Assembly (NCBI RefSeq): GCF_016722785.1
Contig: NZ_JAEQNE010000004.1
Location: 248,001-312,000 of the forward strand
Reading direction: 5' to 3'
DNA: 64,000 bases
DNA from: Ramlibacter monticola
GTDB lineage: Bacteria; Pseudomonadota; Gammaproteobacteria; Burkholderiales; Burkholderiaceae_C
Shown: one piece after another, positions 1 through 7,190 of the stretch
Numbering within the stretch: the stretch's first letter is position 1
Layout: every line of letters starts with the position of its first letter
Translations under genes and position numbers: made by a program
The notes under the pieces: model-generated
Told to the model about the DNA's origin: nothing
Seen by the model: only the letters and a program-made list of their open reading frames with translations
Databases searched by the model: none

Positions 1-1084
1 CCTCGATCGTCACGATCTTCTCGCGCCGCGTGTTGACCTCGGTGATCATCGCGTACAGCGTGGTGGTCTTGCCGCTTCCCGTCGGGCCGGTCACCAGCAG
101 CATGCCGTGCGGTTCGTCCGAGAGCCTCTGCAGCGTGCGGACCGTCGGCTCGTCGAAGCCGAGGTTGTTGATGCGCACGCCCTGCAGCTGTTCGGCCAGC
201 TCCTGCTTGTCCAGGATGCGCAGCACCGCGTCTTCGCCGAACATGCTGGGCATGATGGACACGCGGAAGTCGATCTGGCGCGCGCCTATGCCCACCTTGA
301 AGCGGCCGTCCTGCGGCACCCGGCGTTCCGCGATGTCCAGTTCCGCCATCACCTTGATGCGCGAGATCACCTGCTCGGCCAGTTCCGCGCCCTGGATCGC
401 GCCGGCGAGATCGAGCACGCCGTCGATGCGGTAGCGGATGTCCATGCCGCCCGGCGTCGTTTCCAGGTGCACGTCGCTCGCGTGGATGCGGTAGGCGTCG
501 TACAGCGTGGAGTTCACCAGCCGCACGACCACGCTGGAACTCTCGCTGATCTTGCTGAGCGACAGGTTCTCGACCGCATCCTCGGTCGCCGCGGCGCCCG
601 GCATGCTGCGGCCGACGCTGTCGATCGCGCGGGTCTGCTCCTCGAGCCGCCCGAGATAGGCCGCGAGGTCGGACGCGTGGGTCAGGTGCACCGGGAGGCC
701 GCGCAGGCGCTCGTCGAGCCAGGCCTTGTGGTCGCGGTCGAAGGGATCGGCGAACACCGCGCATTGCTCGCCGGAGGGCGTGCGCACGGCCACGGCGCCG
801 CGCTGCAGCGCCTCGGTGAGCGGCACGCGGTCCAACAGGGCTTCCGAGGCGAAGAACACCTCGCCCTGGAGCACGGGGTAGTCGAGGGCAAGGCCCAGGC
901 GGGTGATGAATTCGGTCCGCTCCAGGCCCGCGAGCCGTTCGAGCTCCGTCATGATGCCGAGCCCCGAGCGCGAGGCCACCTGCCGCGCCTCCCGTATCGC
1001 CTGCAGGTCGATGGCGGGCGCGCGTGGGCCGCTCGGCTGGCTGGCCGAAGCAGCGGCAGCGTTGGCCGGCAGAACGTCCGTCAT
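1..1084 (-). CDS. GspE/PulE-family secretion ATPase (3' part beyond left edge)
   Basis: Reading leftward from an ATG at 1084-1082, the frame stays open for 361 codons and runs off the window. The N-terminal ~150 residues look like the MshEN/T2SSE_N domain, followed by the GspE core: 'SSVVVRLVNSTLYDAYRIHAS' type region, 'DVHLE' box, 'DIRYRIDG', and a Walker A motif GPTGSGKTTT near residue 345. Such hexameric ATPases power type II secretion or type IV pilus-like assembly at the inner membrane. The Walker B and C-terminal part lie outside the window, so secretion versus pilus role cannot be settled. It is separated from the upstream parvulin gene by 138 bp holding a CRP/FNR-like dyad, so it probably has its own promoter. 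Confidence 0.9.
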   Translation of the reverse strand, partial: MTDVLPANAAAASASQPSGPRAPAIDLQAIREARQVASRSGLGIMTELERLAGLERTEFITRLGLALDYPVLQGEVFFASEALLDRVPLTEALQRGAVAVRTPSGEQCAVFADPFDRDHKAWLDERLRGLPVHLTHASDLAAYLGRLEEQTRAIDSVGRSMPGAAATEDAVENLSLSKISESSSVVVRLVNSTLYDAYRIHASDVHLETTPGGMDIRYRIDGVLDLAGAIQGAELAEQVISRIKVMAELDIAERRVPQDGRFKVGIGARQIDFRVSIMPSMFGEDAVLRILDKQELAEQLQGVRINNLGFDEPTVRTLQRLSDEPHGMLLVTGPTGSGKTTTLYAMITEVNTRREKIVTIE

Positions 1085-1179
1085 CGATCCATCCTTCGCT
1101 CGTCACGCGACGCGGGCCACCAGGAACTCCAGGGAGCACGACGCGCAAGCAACCGTAGACCCAAGGCCCCGGGCCGCAG

Positions 1180-1193
1180 TTGACGAAGGTCAA
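1180..1193. promoter_or_regulatory. CRP/FNR-type dyad TTGAC-N4-GTCAA
   Basis: TTGACGAAGGTCAA is a perfect 5+5 inverted repeat with a 4-nt spacer, the geometry of CRP/FNR-superfamily (FNR, DNR, NnrR) sites. It lies 96 bp upstream of the GspE-family start codon (minus strand) and 30 bp beyond the stop of the parvulin gene. Binding is inferred from pattern only. Confidence 0.5.
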
Positions 1194-1222
1194 CCCTGAA
1201 TCCTTCCTGGCGCACGGGCCGC

Positions 1223-2185
1223 TCACAGGGGCAGAAGGATCTCGACCTTGCCGGCGCCACGCAGCCGCTCGGCCTCCTTGGCGATGGCTTCACTGGCCTT
1301 GCGCTCCTGCAGGTAGGCGCGGATGCGCGCGCTCGCCTGCTCCTCGCCCACGAGCACCTCGGCGTCGATGCCGTCGACCTTGAGGATGTGGAAGCCCGCC
1401 GGCGTGCTCACGACCCCGGACAGCTGCCCTGCCGCCAATGCGAAGGCCGCGTCCTCCAGCGGCTTGGCGAGCTGGCCGCGCGCGAAGGGATCCATCGCGC
1501 CGCCCCACTGCTTCGTGGGGGCCTGGGAATGCTGGCGCGCGAGCTGCTCGAAGTCTTCGCCCGCGCGTGCAGCCTGGAGCACCTGCTCCGCGCGGCCGCG
1601 GGCCGCTGCGCGTTCCGCCTCGCTGGCGGCCGGTGCCACCGCGACCAGGATCTCGTGGGCACGGACCTGTTGCGGGCGCCGGAACCGATCCGGGTTCTGC
1701 AGGTAGAACTGGTGCACCTCCTCGTCGCTGACCGTCGCTGCCTTGGCGCCCACGCTGTTGGCGTACTTGGTGGCCGACACCTGCTTGCGCACCAGCACCC
1801 GGTAGGTCTCGGGCGTGTATCCCTCGACCAGCAGGCGCTGCTCGAACGCCTGCCGGCTCTTGAACTGCCCCTGCGTGGAATCGACAGCCTGCTCGACCTC
1901 CTGCGGGCTCGCCAGCGTGCCGGCAAGCTGCGCCTGCTGCCAGAACAGTTCCTGCTCGATCAGGCGGTCCAGCACGGCCCGCTTCATCTGCTTCATGCGA
2001 TCGGGATTGCGGATCTGCAGGAGATTGAGCTTGCGCTGTCGCAGGTCCTCGTCGAAGTTGCGCTCCAGTTGCTCCTGCGAGATGCCCGTGCCGTTGACGC
2101 GGGCGGCCAGGATGGCCTGCGCGCGTGCGGGCGTGAGTGCCAGCGCCAGCGGCAGCACCAGGAGAGCGATGAAGATTCTTCGCAT
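1223..2185 (-). CDS. periplasmic parvulin-type peptidyl-prolyl cis-trans isomerase (SurA/PpiC-like)
   Basis: 320 residues from the ATG at 2185; an upstream in-frame extension was rejected because the chosen start gives a clear signal peptide (MRRIFIALLVLPLALALTPARAQA). After a helical SurA_N-like chaperone domain (about residues 25-165) comes a PPIC/rotamase domain (about 170-270) with the usual 'ILVAV', 'FEQLARQHSQ', 'GGAMDPFARGQL' and 'GFHILKVDGI' blocks. It should catalyse prolyl isomerisation of exported proteins. It is the last gene of the operon headed by the multicopper oxidase, 16 bp after the cytochrome/binding-protein fusion, which suggests it helps fold the large secreted oxidase or its partners. 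Confidence 0.88.
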   Translation of the reverse strand: MRRIFIALLVLPLALALTPARAQAILAARVNGTGISQEQLERNFDEDLRQRKLNLLQIRNPDRMKQMKRAVLDRLIEQELFWQQAQLAGTLASPQEVEQAVDSTQGQFKSRQAFEQRLLVEGYTPETYRVLVRKQVSATKYANSVGAKAATVSDEEVHQFYLQNPDRFRRPQQVRAHEILVAVAPAASEAERAAARGRAEQVLQAARAGEDFEQLARQHSQAPTKQWGGAMDPFARGQLAKPLEDAAFALAAGQLSGVVSTPAGFHILKVDGIDAEVLVGEEQASARIRAYLQERKASEAIAKEAERLRGAGKVEILLPL

Positions 2186-2201
2186 GACTGCTGCTTCCCG
2201 T

Positions 2202-3803
2202 TCAAGGCAGGGCCAGGAAGCCACCGAGCTGCCGGAAGTTCCTGCCCTTGAGATCGACTGCAACGACGTAGCCACCCAGCGCACCGATGCGGCGCCCCGC
2301 GGTGAAGCTCACGGCGGGCACCAGCCCGGGCTCGAAGCCATGGACCGATTCGAGCGCCGCCACCAGCTTCTCGCGCGTGAGGTCGCGTCCCACCTGCTTG
2401 AGCGTCTCCACCAGCAGCACGGCACTGCTGTACGCCGGCACCTGGCTGGTCTGGTGGGCGGGCACGAGTGCGCCGCCCTTGAACAGGGCGGCGTAATGGC
2501 GCAAGGCGTCGGGCTTCTGGTCGGCGGGGACGGTGGGGTACGCGAGCAGGACGCGGCCTTCGAAAGCCGGCGGCAGTTCGAGCACCGCGCGAGGCGCCAG
2601 CGGGCCCGGCAGCAACAGGTAGGGCGCGCGTCCGGCGTCCGCCAGCTGGCGCGCCAGCGCGGCGACGTCGGCGCCCGGGCCGAGCAGGAACACCGCTTCG
2701 GCGCCGCGCGCCTTCAGCTCCCTGGCGAGTCCGGCGGCGTCCGATGCGCCCGGCTGGAAGGCCAGCCGCTCGAGCCGGCCCCAGCCGTGCCCTTTCAGCC
2801 GCTGTTCGACCGTTTCCGCCAGCGCCGCCCCGGCCTCGCCCTGCGCGTGCAGCAGCACGGCGGGCAGCGTCTTCATCTTCGGCTCGCGCCCGACGTACAG
2901 CGCCAGCACTTCGGCCAGCTCGCCGACGCCGGACAGCAGATGGAACACCTGCTGGTTGCTGGTGCGCGGGTCGTCGCCGAACAGCGAGAGCGGACCCAGC
3001 ACCGGCACACCGGCTTCGTTCGCCACGCGGCCCAGCTCGTCCTCGATGCCGGCCGCGAAGGGAGAGAGCAGGGCGAACACGTCGCCTTGCGCCACCAGCT
3101 TGCGCAACTCGCGCACGGCGGCGTCACGGTCCTCGCTCGCGTAGCCGGCGCTGACCAGTTCCAGCTTGCGGCCATGGATGCCGCCGCCGGCATTGATCTC
3201 GTCCAGGTGCGCCTGCAGGATGCCCTTCACCGCCTGCCCGAGTCCCGCGAAGCGTCCGGTCGCGGGCAGCAGCGTGCCGATGCGCAAGGTGTCGCTGCCG
3301 ACGCCCGGGTCCTGCTGGAACTCCAGCACCTTCATGTAGGCCAGCAGCGCCTTCCAGTCGCGGGCGCTGATCTGGTAGCGCGGCATGGATCCGTCGAGCC
3401 GATGGCCGGCCGGGTCCACGCCGTCGACGAGCGCGCGCTTCAGCGAGGCTTCGTCGAACGCGGCATGGCGGCGGCCGTCCTCATGTTCGTGCCCGTACGA
3501 CTTGGTCAGGTCCGACCACGTGATGTTGCCCGGGCGCACGCCCCCTTCGGGCCGCCCGCGCCCGTCGCCGCCGTGGCAGTTGCCGCAGCGCACCGCGGCG
3601 CCCGGCAACTGCTGCTGCCCCATGCCGATGCGCCCGGTGAACGCATCGCCGAAGGCGCTCTCGCCTTCCAGGTAAAGGTGGCGTCCGGCCTGTTGCTCGG
3701 GGGTCAGCGGCGTTCCGGCCTGGAGCGCGGGCGCCCAGGCCGCCACCGAAACCGCGAGGACGGCAGCGACGCGGCGCAGGCGGGACAGGACTGCTTCGGG
3801 CAC
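2202..3803 (-). CDS. fusion of cytochrome c domain and ABC-type (branched-chain amino acid family) periplasmic binding protein
   Basis: 533 residues from a GTG at 3803 preceded by GGAAG; no ATG fits between the upstream Sco stop and the signal sequence (about residues 5-25, ending near LQAG). Residues ~35-165 form a monohaem cytochrome c: haem motif CGNCH near residue 74 and a candidate axial Met in 'DGSMPRYQIS'. Residues ~170-530 form a type 1 periplasmic binding fold (Peripla_BP_6/LivJ-like: 'LRIGTLLPATGRFAGLGQAV', 'INAGGGIHGRKLEL', 'GVPVLGPLS'). No ABC permease or ATPase lies nearby, so the binding domain may act as a sensor, ligand or redox partner rather than in transport. It sits between a Sco gene (14 bp upstream) and the parvulin gene (16 bp downstream). 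Confidence 0.8.
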   Translation of the reverse strand: MPEAVLSRLRRVAAVLAVSVAAWAPALQAGTPLTPEQQAGRHLYLEGESAFGDAFTGRIGMGQQQLPGAAVRCGNCHGGDGRGRPEGGVRPGNITWSDLTKSYGHEHEDGRRHAAFDEASLKRALVDGVDPAGHRLDGSMPRYQISARDWKALLAYMKVLEFQQDPGVGSDTLRIGTLLPATGRFAGLGQAVKGILQAHLDEINAGGGIHGRKLELVSAGYASEDRDAAVRELRKLVAQGDVFALLSPFAAGIEDELGRVANEAGVPVLGPLSLFGDDPRTSNQQVFHLLSGVGELAEVLALYVGREPKMKTLPAVLLHAQGEAGAALAETVEQRLKGHGWGRLERLAFQPGASDAAGLARELKARGAEAVFLLGPGADVAALARQLADAGRAPYLLLPGPLAPRAVLELPPAFEGRVLLAYPTVPADQKPDALRHYAALFKGGALVPAHQTSQVPAYSSAVLLVETLKQVGRDLTREKLVAALESVHGFEPGLVPAVSFTAGRRIGALGGYVVAVDLKGRNFRQLGGFLALP

Positions 3804-3817
3804 CGCCGCTTCCTGGA

Positions 3818-4477
3818 TCAGTGCGCCCCCGCCGGCGGGGCCGCGCCCGGCGCCTTGCCGCCGGTGGCGACGAGGCGCGCCGCTTCGGCGATGGCCTTGG
3901 GCGGCAGGTTGGGCAACATGCGGCGCATGCGCCTGGCGTCGACGTCCATGATGTACAGCACCGTGGCGTGCTCCTCGGCGTTCTCCGAGTAGACGCCCAG
4001 GCGCTTGAGGATCACGTCGACGTCTTCCTTGCGGCCGGTGAGGAAGGACCAGCCGGCCACGTTGGCGTTCTGCTTCACCGCGAAGGCCTTGAGCGCCTTG
4101 GGGGTGTCGCGCGCCGGATCGCTGGTGAGGGTGACGAAGGACACCTGCTTGCCGAACGCGCCGCCCAGCTCCTCGCGCACCTGCAGCAGCTGGTTGGTGA
4201 TCAGGGGGCAGGCCTCGGTGCAGTTCGTGTACGTCACGTTCAGCACCACCGTGCGGCCCTTGAGCGCATCCGAGTAGAAGCGGACCTTGCGTCCGTCCTG
4301 GTCCACCAGGTCGGCATCGGTGAAATAGGCGCGCGGGTCGCGCGTGCCGGTGGTGACGGGTGCGCGGACCGCCGGGTCGGCGGCGGCCGGATTGCTGCCC
4401 GCGTGGTCGGTGTGCGCCAGCGCCGGGAATGCCAGCAGCGCCGTGGCCACGGCGGCCAGCAGCAGGTTCGTTCGCAT
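3818..4477 (-). CDS. Sco1/SenC/PrrC-family copper chaperone, second copy
   Basis: 219 residues with an N-terminal signal (MRTNLLLAAVATALLAFPALA). The thioredoxin-like fold carries the CxxxC copper/thiol motif in 'NCTEACPL' (about residue 92) and the distal conserved His in 'EEHATVLYIMD' (about residue 180). Sco proteins deliver Cu(I) to CuA-type or other copper sites, or keep thiols reduced. It lies 14 bp downstream of a second, divergent Sco gene in the oxidase operon; the two copies differ at the C terminus and around the CxxxC loop, so they may serve different copper sites. Ends in a Gly/Ala/Pro-rich tail. Confidence 0.88.
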   Translation of the reverse strand: MRTNLLLAAVATALLAFPALAHTDHAGSNPAAADPAVRAPVTTGTRDPRAYFTDADLVDQDGRKVRFYSDALKGRTVVLNVTYTNCTEACPLITNQLLQVREELGGAFGKQVSFVTLTSDPARDTPKALKAFAVKQNANVAGWSFLTGRKEDVDVILKRLGVYSENAEEHATVLYIMDVDARRMRRMLPNLPPKAIAEAARLVATGGKAPGAAPPAGAH

Positions 4478-4491
4478 CGGTCCCGTCCTTC

Positions 4492-5127
4492 CTAATTGTT
4501 CTTCGCCAGCGGCGCGCCCTCGCGCGCCGCCTGCAACTGCCCGACCCTGGCCAGCAGCTGGTCCGAGCTCGGGAAACCGAAGAACCTTGTCCATTCGCCG
4601 CTGCGGGGATCGCCCACCAGCACCACGGAAGGATGGTCCGCGAAATTCGGCGTGTACACACCGAGCGCGGTCAATACCTCGTCGATCGCCTGCTTGCGCC
4701 CGGTCAGAAAGCTCCAGCCGGGCCCGGCGTTGTATTGCGCCGCGTACGCCTTGAGCCGCAGCGGCGTGTCGCGCACGGGATCGACCGTGATCGTGACCAG
4801 CGCCACCTCGCGGCCGACCTTGTCCCCGAGCCGCTGCTGCAGGTCGGCGAAGAGCGCCGACAGGGGAGGGCACACGGTGGTGCAGGTCGTGTACACGAAG
4901 GTGACCAGCACCAGCCGGTCGCCCACGATGTCCGACTTGAAGCGTGCCGCCTTGCCGTGCTGGTCGACGACCAGGCTGTCGGGCAGCTTGATGCGCACCG
5001 TGCTCGGCGCGCGGGCTTCCTGCGCACCGTGGTGGGCACCGTCGTGGGCGCAGACTCCGGTCGCCACCGTGGTGAGCGCCAGCGCCGCGACCATGGCGAG
5101 CGCGCCCCGCAGGAAGGTGTGCTTCAT
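4492..5127 (-). CDS. Sco1/SenC/PrrC-family copper chaperone, first copy
   Basis: 211 residues; signal peptide followed by a His-rich mature N terminus ('AHDGAHHGAQEA') that may bind copper. CxxxC is present in 'TTCTTVCPPL' (about residue 84), and the conserved His in 'ADHPSVVLVGD'. Thioredoxin-like Sco fold for copper delivery in the periplasm. It starts 5 bp after the beta-propeller gene and is followed after 14 bp by the second Sco gene, so all are surely co-transcribed. Presence of two Sco proteins directly behind a large multicopper oxidase suggests dedicated copper loading of that enzyme (inference). Confidence 0.88.
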   Translation of the reverse strand: MKHTFLRGALAMVAALALTTVATGVCAHDGAHHGAQEARAPSTVRIKLPDSLVVDQHGKAARFKSDIVGDRLVLVTFVYTTCTTVCPPLSALFADLQQRLGDKVGREVALVTITVDPVRDTPLRLKAYAAQYNAGPGWSFLTGRKQAIDEVLTALGVYTPNFADHPSVVLVGDPRSGEWTRFFGFPSSDQLLARVGQLQAAREGAPLAKNN

Positions 5128-5132
5128 GGCCG

Positions 5133-7097
5133 TCAACCCTTGCCGCCCGCCGCGCTGCGCGCGGTGGCCGGCGGCGCCGCCATCAGCGTGAAGAAGGGCA
5201 GCTTTCCATACGCCAGTTCCATCGAAGGAACGCCGACGTACACGTAGTAGGCACCGGGCTGCTCCAGCTGCATCTGGACCTCGTACACGCCCTTGCCGAC
5301 TTCCTTCACCGGCGCCTCGCTGCGGCCGCGTCCCGGTGCCAGGAAGTACATGACGCGCGCATCCTTGATGCCGGCCTTCACCTGCCGCGTGGCCGGGTCG
5401 AGCAGCTTGAAGCGCAGCGCCAGCGCGCCGCCCGCGGTGACGTGGCGCGAGCGCTCGTCGAATTCCACCAGCAGGGGATCCGTCGTCCTGGCGATCGACG
5501 GATTGGCCTTGGCGTCCATCGCGAAGCAGTGCAGCAGCTTCGGGCTGTCCAGCATGAAGGCCACGTCGTACTTGCCGGACACGGGGATCCTCACGCGGCC
5601 GGCGTAGACGCCGGGTTCGACTTCCTTGAGGCTGCGGTCCACCACCGTCACCGCGCGGGGATTCGAACCGTAGACCCGGTAGTTGCTGGAAGGCGAGTTC
5701 ATTCCCTCCATGTAGTAGTAGGTGGTGCCGTCGGCGGGGTTCACCACGAACACCGTGCCCTCGTTGGCGGCGGCGGCCACCGAGTCGGCGATCACCAGGT
5801 TGCCGGCGAGGTTGGGCGCCGTTTCGCCGGCGGCAAAGCTCTGCACGGTGGCGGTCTTGCCCTTGCCCAGGGTGGAAAGGTTGATCATGCTGACGCGCTC
5901 CGACCCGAGGGCGCGGACGAACGCGAAGGTCTTGCTGAAGGTGATCTGGTAGGGCTGCGCCTTGATCGGGACCTCCTGCACCAGCGTGTCGCTGGCGGTG
6001 TCCAGCACGTGCACCCGGTTCTCCGCCGTGTTGACGACCAGCGCGAAGCGCCCGTCCGGCGTCACCTTCAGCGGACCGAGCCCCGGCTTGGCCGCAACGC
6101 GGCTCGCCACGGCGAGCTTCTCGGTGTCGATCACGGTGACGACGCCCTCCTTGCCGTCGGCGACGTAGAGCCGGCGCGAGAGGGCGGAGTAGTCGAGGGC
6201 CAGCGGCATGGTCCCCGTCCTGATGTCCTTGACCTTGGTGCGCCGGGCGACGTCGATCACGCTCACGGTGCCGTCGTTGCGGTTGGAGACGAAGGCGTAC
6301 CTGCTGTCCGCGGTGAACGCGAACTCGTGATGGCCCGCACCGGTGGCAATGAATCCGGCCGGCTTGAGGCTGGCGGTGTCGATCGCCGTCGCGCCGCTGT
6401 CCTTCGCCTCCGCCGCGTTGTTGCCGACCCACAGGTAGCGCTGGTCCGGCTGCAGCACGACGCGCATCGGGTCCTTGCCCGCCGCGACGTTGCCCGTGAC
6501 CTTGAAGTTGTCGGTTTCGATCACCGCCACCTCGCCCGCCTTGGGCATGCTCACGAACAGGCGGCGCGAGTTGTCGTGCCGGGCCCAGTCGGCGCCGGGC
6601 CGCTTCAACAAGGTGGTGGCGAAGGTGCTGGTCACGCCGGCCATGGTCACCAGCGGGTCCACCACCGAAATGCTGGCGTCGTTGTTCATCAACACGACGA
6701 AATAGCTGTTCAGGTCCAGCATCGGCCGCATGCCGACGGCGCCCTTGAGGTAGAGCGCGACCTTGTCCTTGCAGGATTTCTGGTCGCTGCCGGCCTGTCC
6801 CTGGATATGGAACGCCATGTCCATCCAGGCGCCGGGGACCACGCCCCGCATCGGCTGGCCACTCGCTTCGTCGCTGATCTTGAAGCGCACGTCGGCGATG
6901 TCGCCTTCCATCACGCCCGCGCCCGGTTTTTCCACGGGCTGGGCCGAAAACTGCACCACCACGCCATTGCGCGCGAGGCGGTGGTCGCTGTCCGTATCCG
7001 CCGGCGTCGCCGGCGCATCCGCTGCCGCCCCGAGACGAAGAACGAGCGCGAGCATTGCGCCGATCGGGAGGGCCTTGGCCCCTTGCTGCAGCTTCAT
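5133..7097 (-). CDS. exported YVTN/YncE-type beta-propeller protein
   Basis: 654 residues with a signal peptide (cleavage about residue 25). The central ~residues 130-440 contain repeated blade signatures ('GTVSVIDVARR', 'GVVTVIDTEKL', 'NRVHVLDTASD', 'RYLWVGNNA', 'RYAFVSNRN'), typical of YVTN or cytochrome-d1-like seven-bladed propellers; flanking beta-rich domains lie at both ends (about 30-125 and 470-650). No haem motif is visible, but a few Cys and Met ('LLHCFAMD') could bind metal. It directly follows the multicopper oxidase across a strong hairpin and precedes the two Sco genes. A scaffold or electron-transfer partner role in the oxidase system is inference; the exact function is unknown. 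Confidence 0.8.
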   Translation of the reverse strand: MKLQQGAKALPIGAMLALVLRLGAAADAPATPADTDSDHRLARNGVVVQFSAQPVEKPGAGVMEGDIADVRFKISDEASGQPMRGVVPGAWMDMAFHIQGQAGSDQKSCKDKVALYLKGAVGMRPMLDLNSYFVVLMNNDASISVVDPLVTMAGVTSTFATTLLKRPGADWARHDNSRRLFVSMPKAGEVAVIETDNFKVTGNVAAGKDPMRVVLQPDQRYLWVGNNAAEAKDSGATAIDTASLKPAGFIATGAGHHEFAFTADSRYAFVSNRNDGTVSVIDVARRTKVKDIRTGTMPLALDYSALSRRLYVADGKEGVVTVIDTEKLAVASRVAAKPGLGPLKVTPDGRFALVVNTAENRVHVLDTASDTLVQEVPIKAQPYQITFSKTFAFVRALGSERVSMINLSTLGKGKTATVQSFAAGETAPNLAGNLVIADSVAAAANEGTVFVVNPADGTTYYYMEGMNSPSSNYRVYGSNPRAVTVVDRSLKEVEPGVYAGRVRIPVSGKYDVAFMLDSPKLLHCFAMDAKANPSIARTTDPLLVEFDERSRHVTAGGALALRFKLLDPATRQVKAGIKDARVMYFLAPGRGRSEAPVKEVGKGVYEVQMQLEQPGAYYVYVGVPSMELAYGKLPFFTLMAAPPATARSAAGGKG

Positions 7098-7141
7098 CGA
7101 GAACCCCTGTTGCCCGTTGCGGGCACAACTTCCGGCGAGAT

Positions 7142-7169
7142 CCCGCCGGCGGCTTGCGCCGCCGGCGGG
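7142..7169. promoter_or_regulatory. perfect 12-bp intercistronic hairpin
   Basis: CCCGCCGGCGGC at 7142-7153 and its exact complement at 7158-7169 enclose a 4-nt TTGC loop. It lies 21 bp after the oxidase stop and 45 bp before the next gene in the transcription direction (minus). No T-run follows, so it is more likely an mRNA-stabilising or partial-termination element separating the oxidase from the rest of the operon than a full intrinsic terminator. Confidence 0.7.
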
Positions 7170-7190
7170 CTGCTTACTGCTGCTTGCTTG

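Noticed and set aside
2202..4661. A single 819-codon frame covering both Sco and the cytochrome fusion
   Set aside because: The N-terminal 280 codons are out-of-frame with two clear Sco genes; the GTG at 3803 with a ribosome site and signal peptide is the real start.
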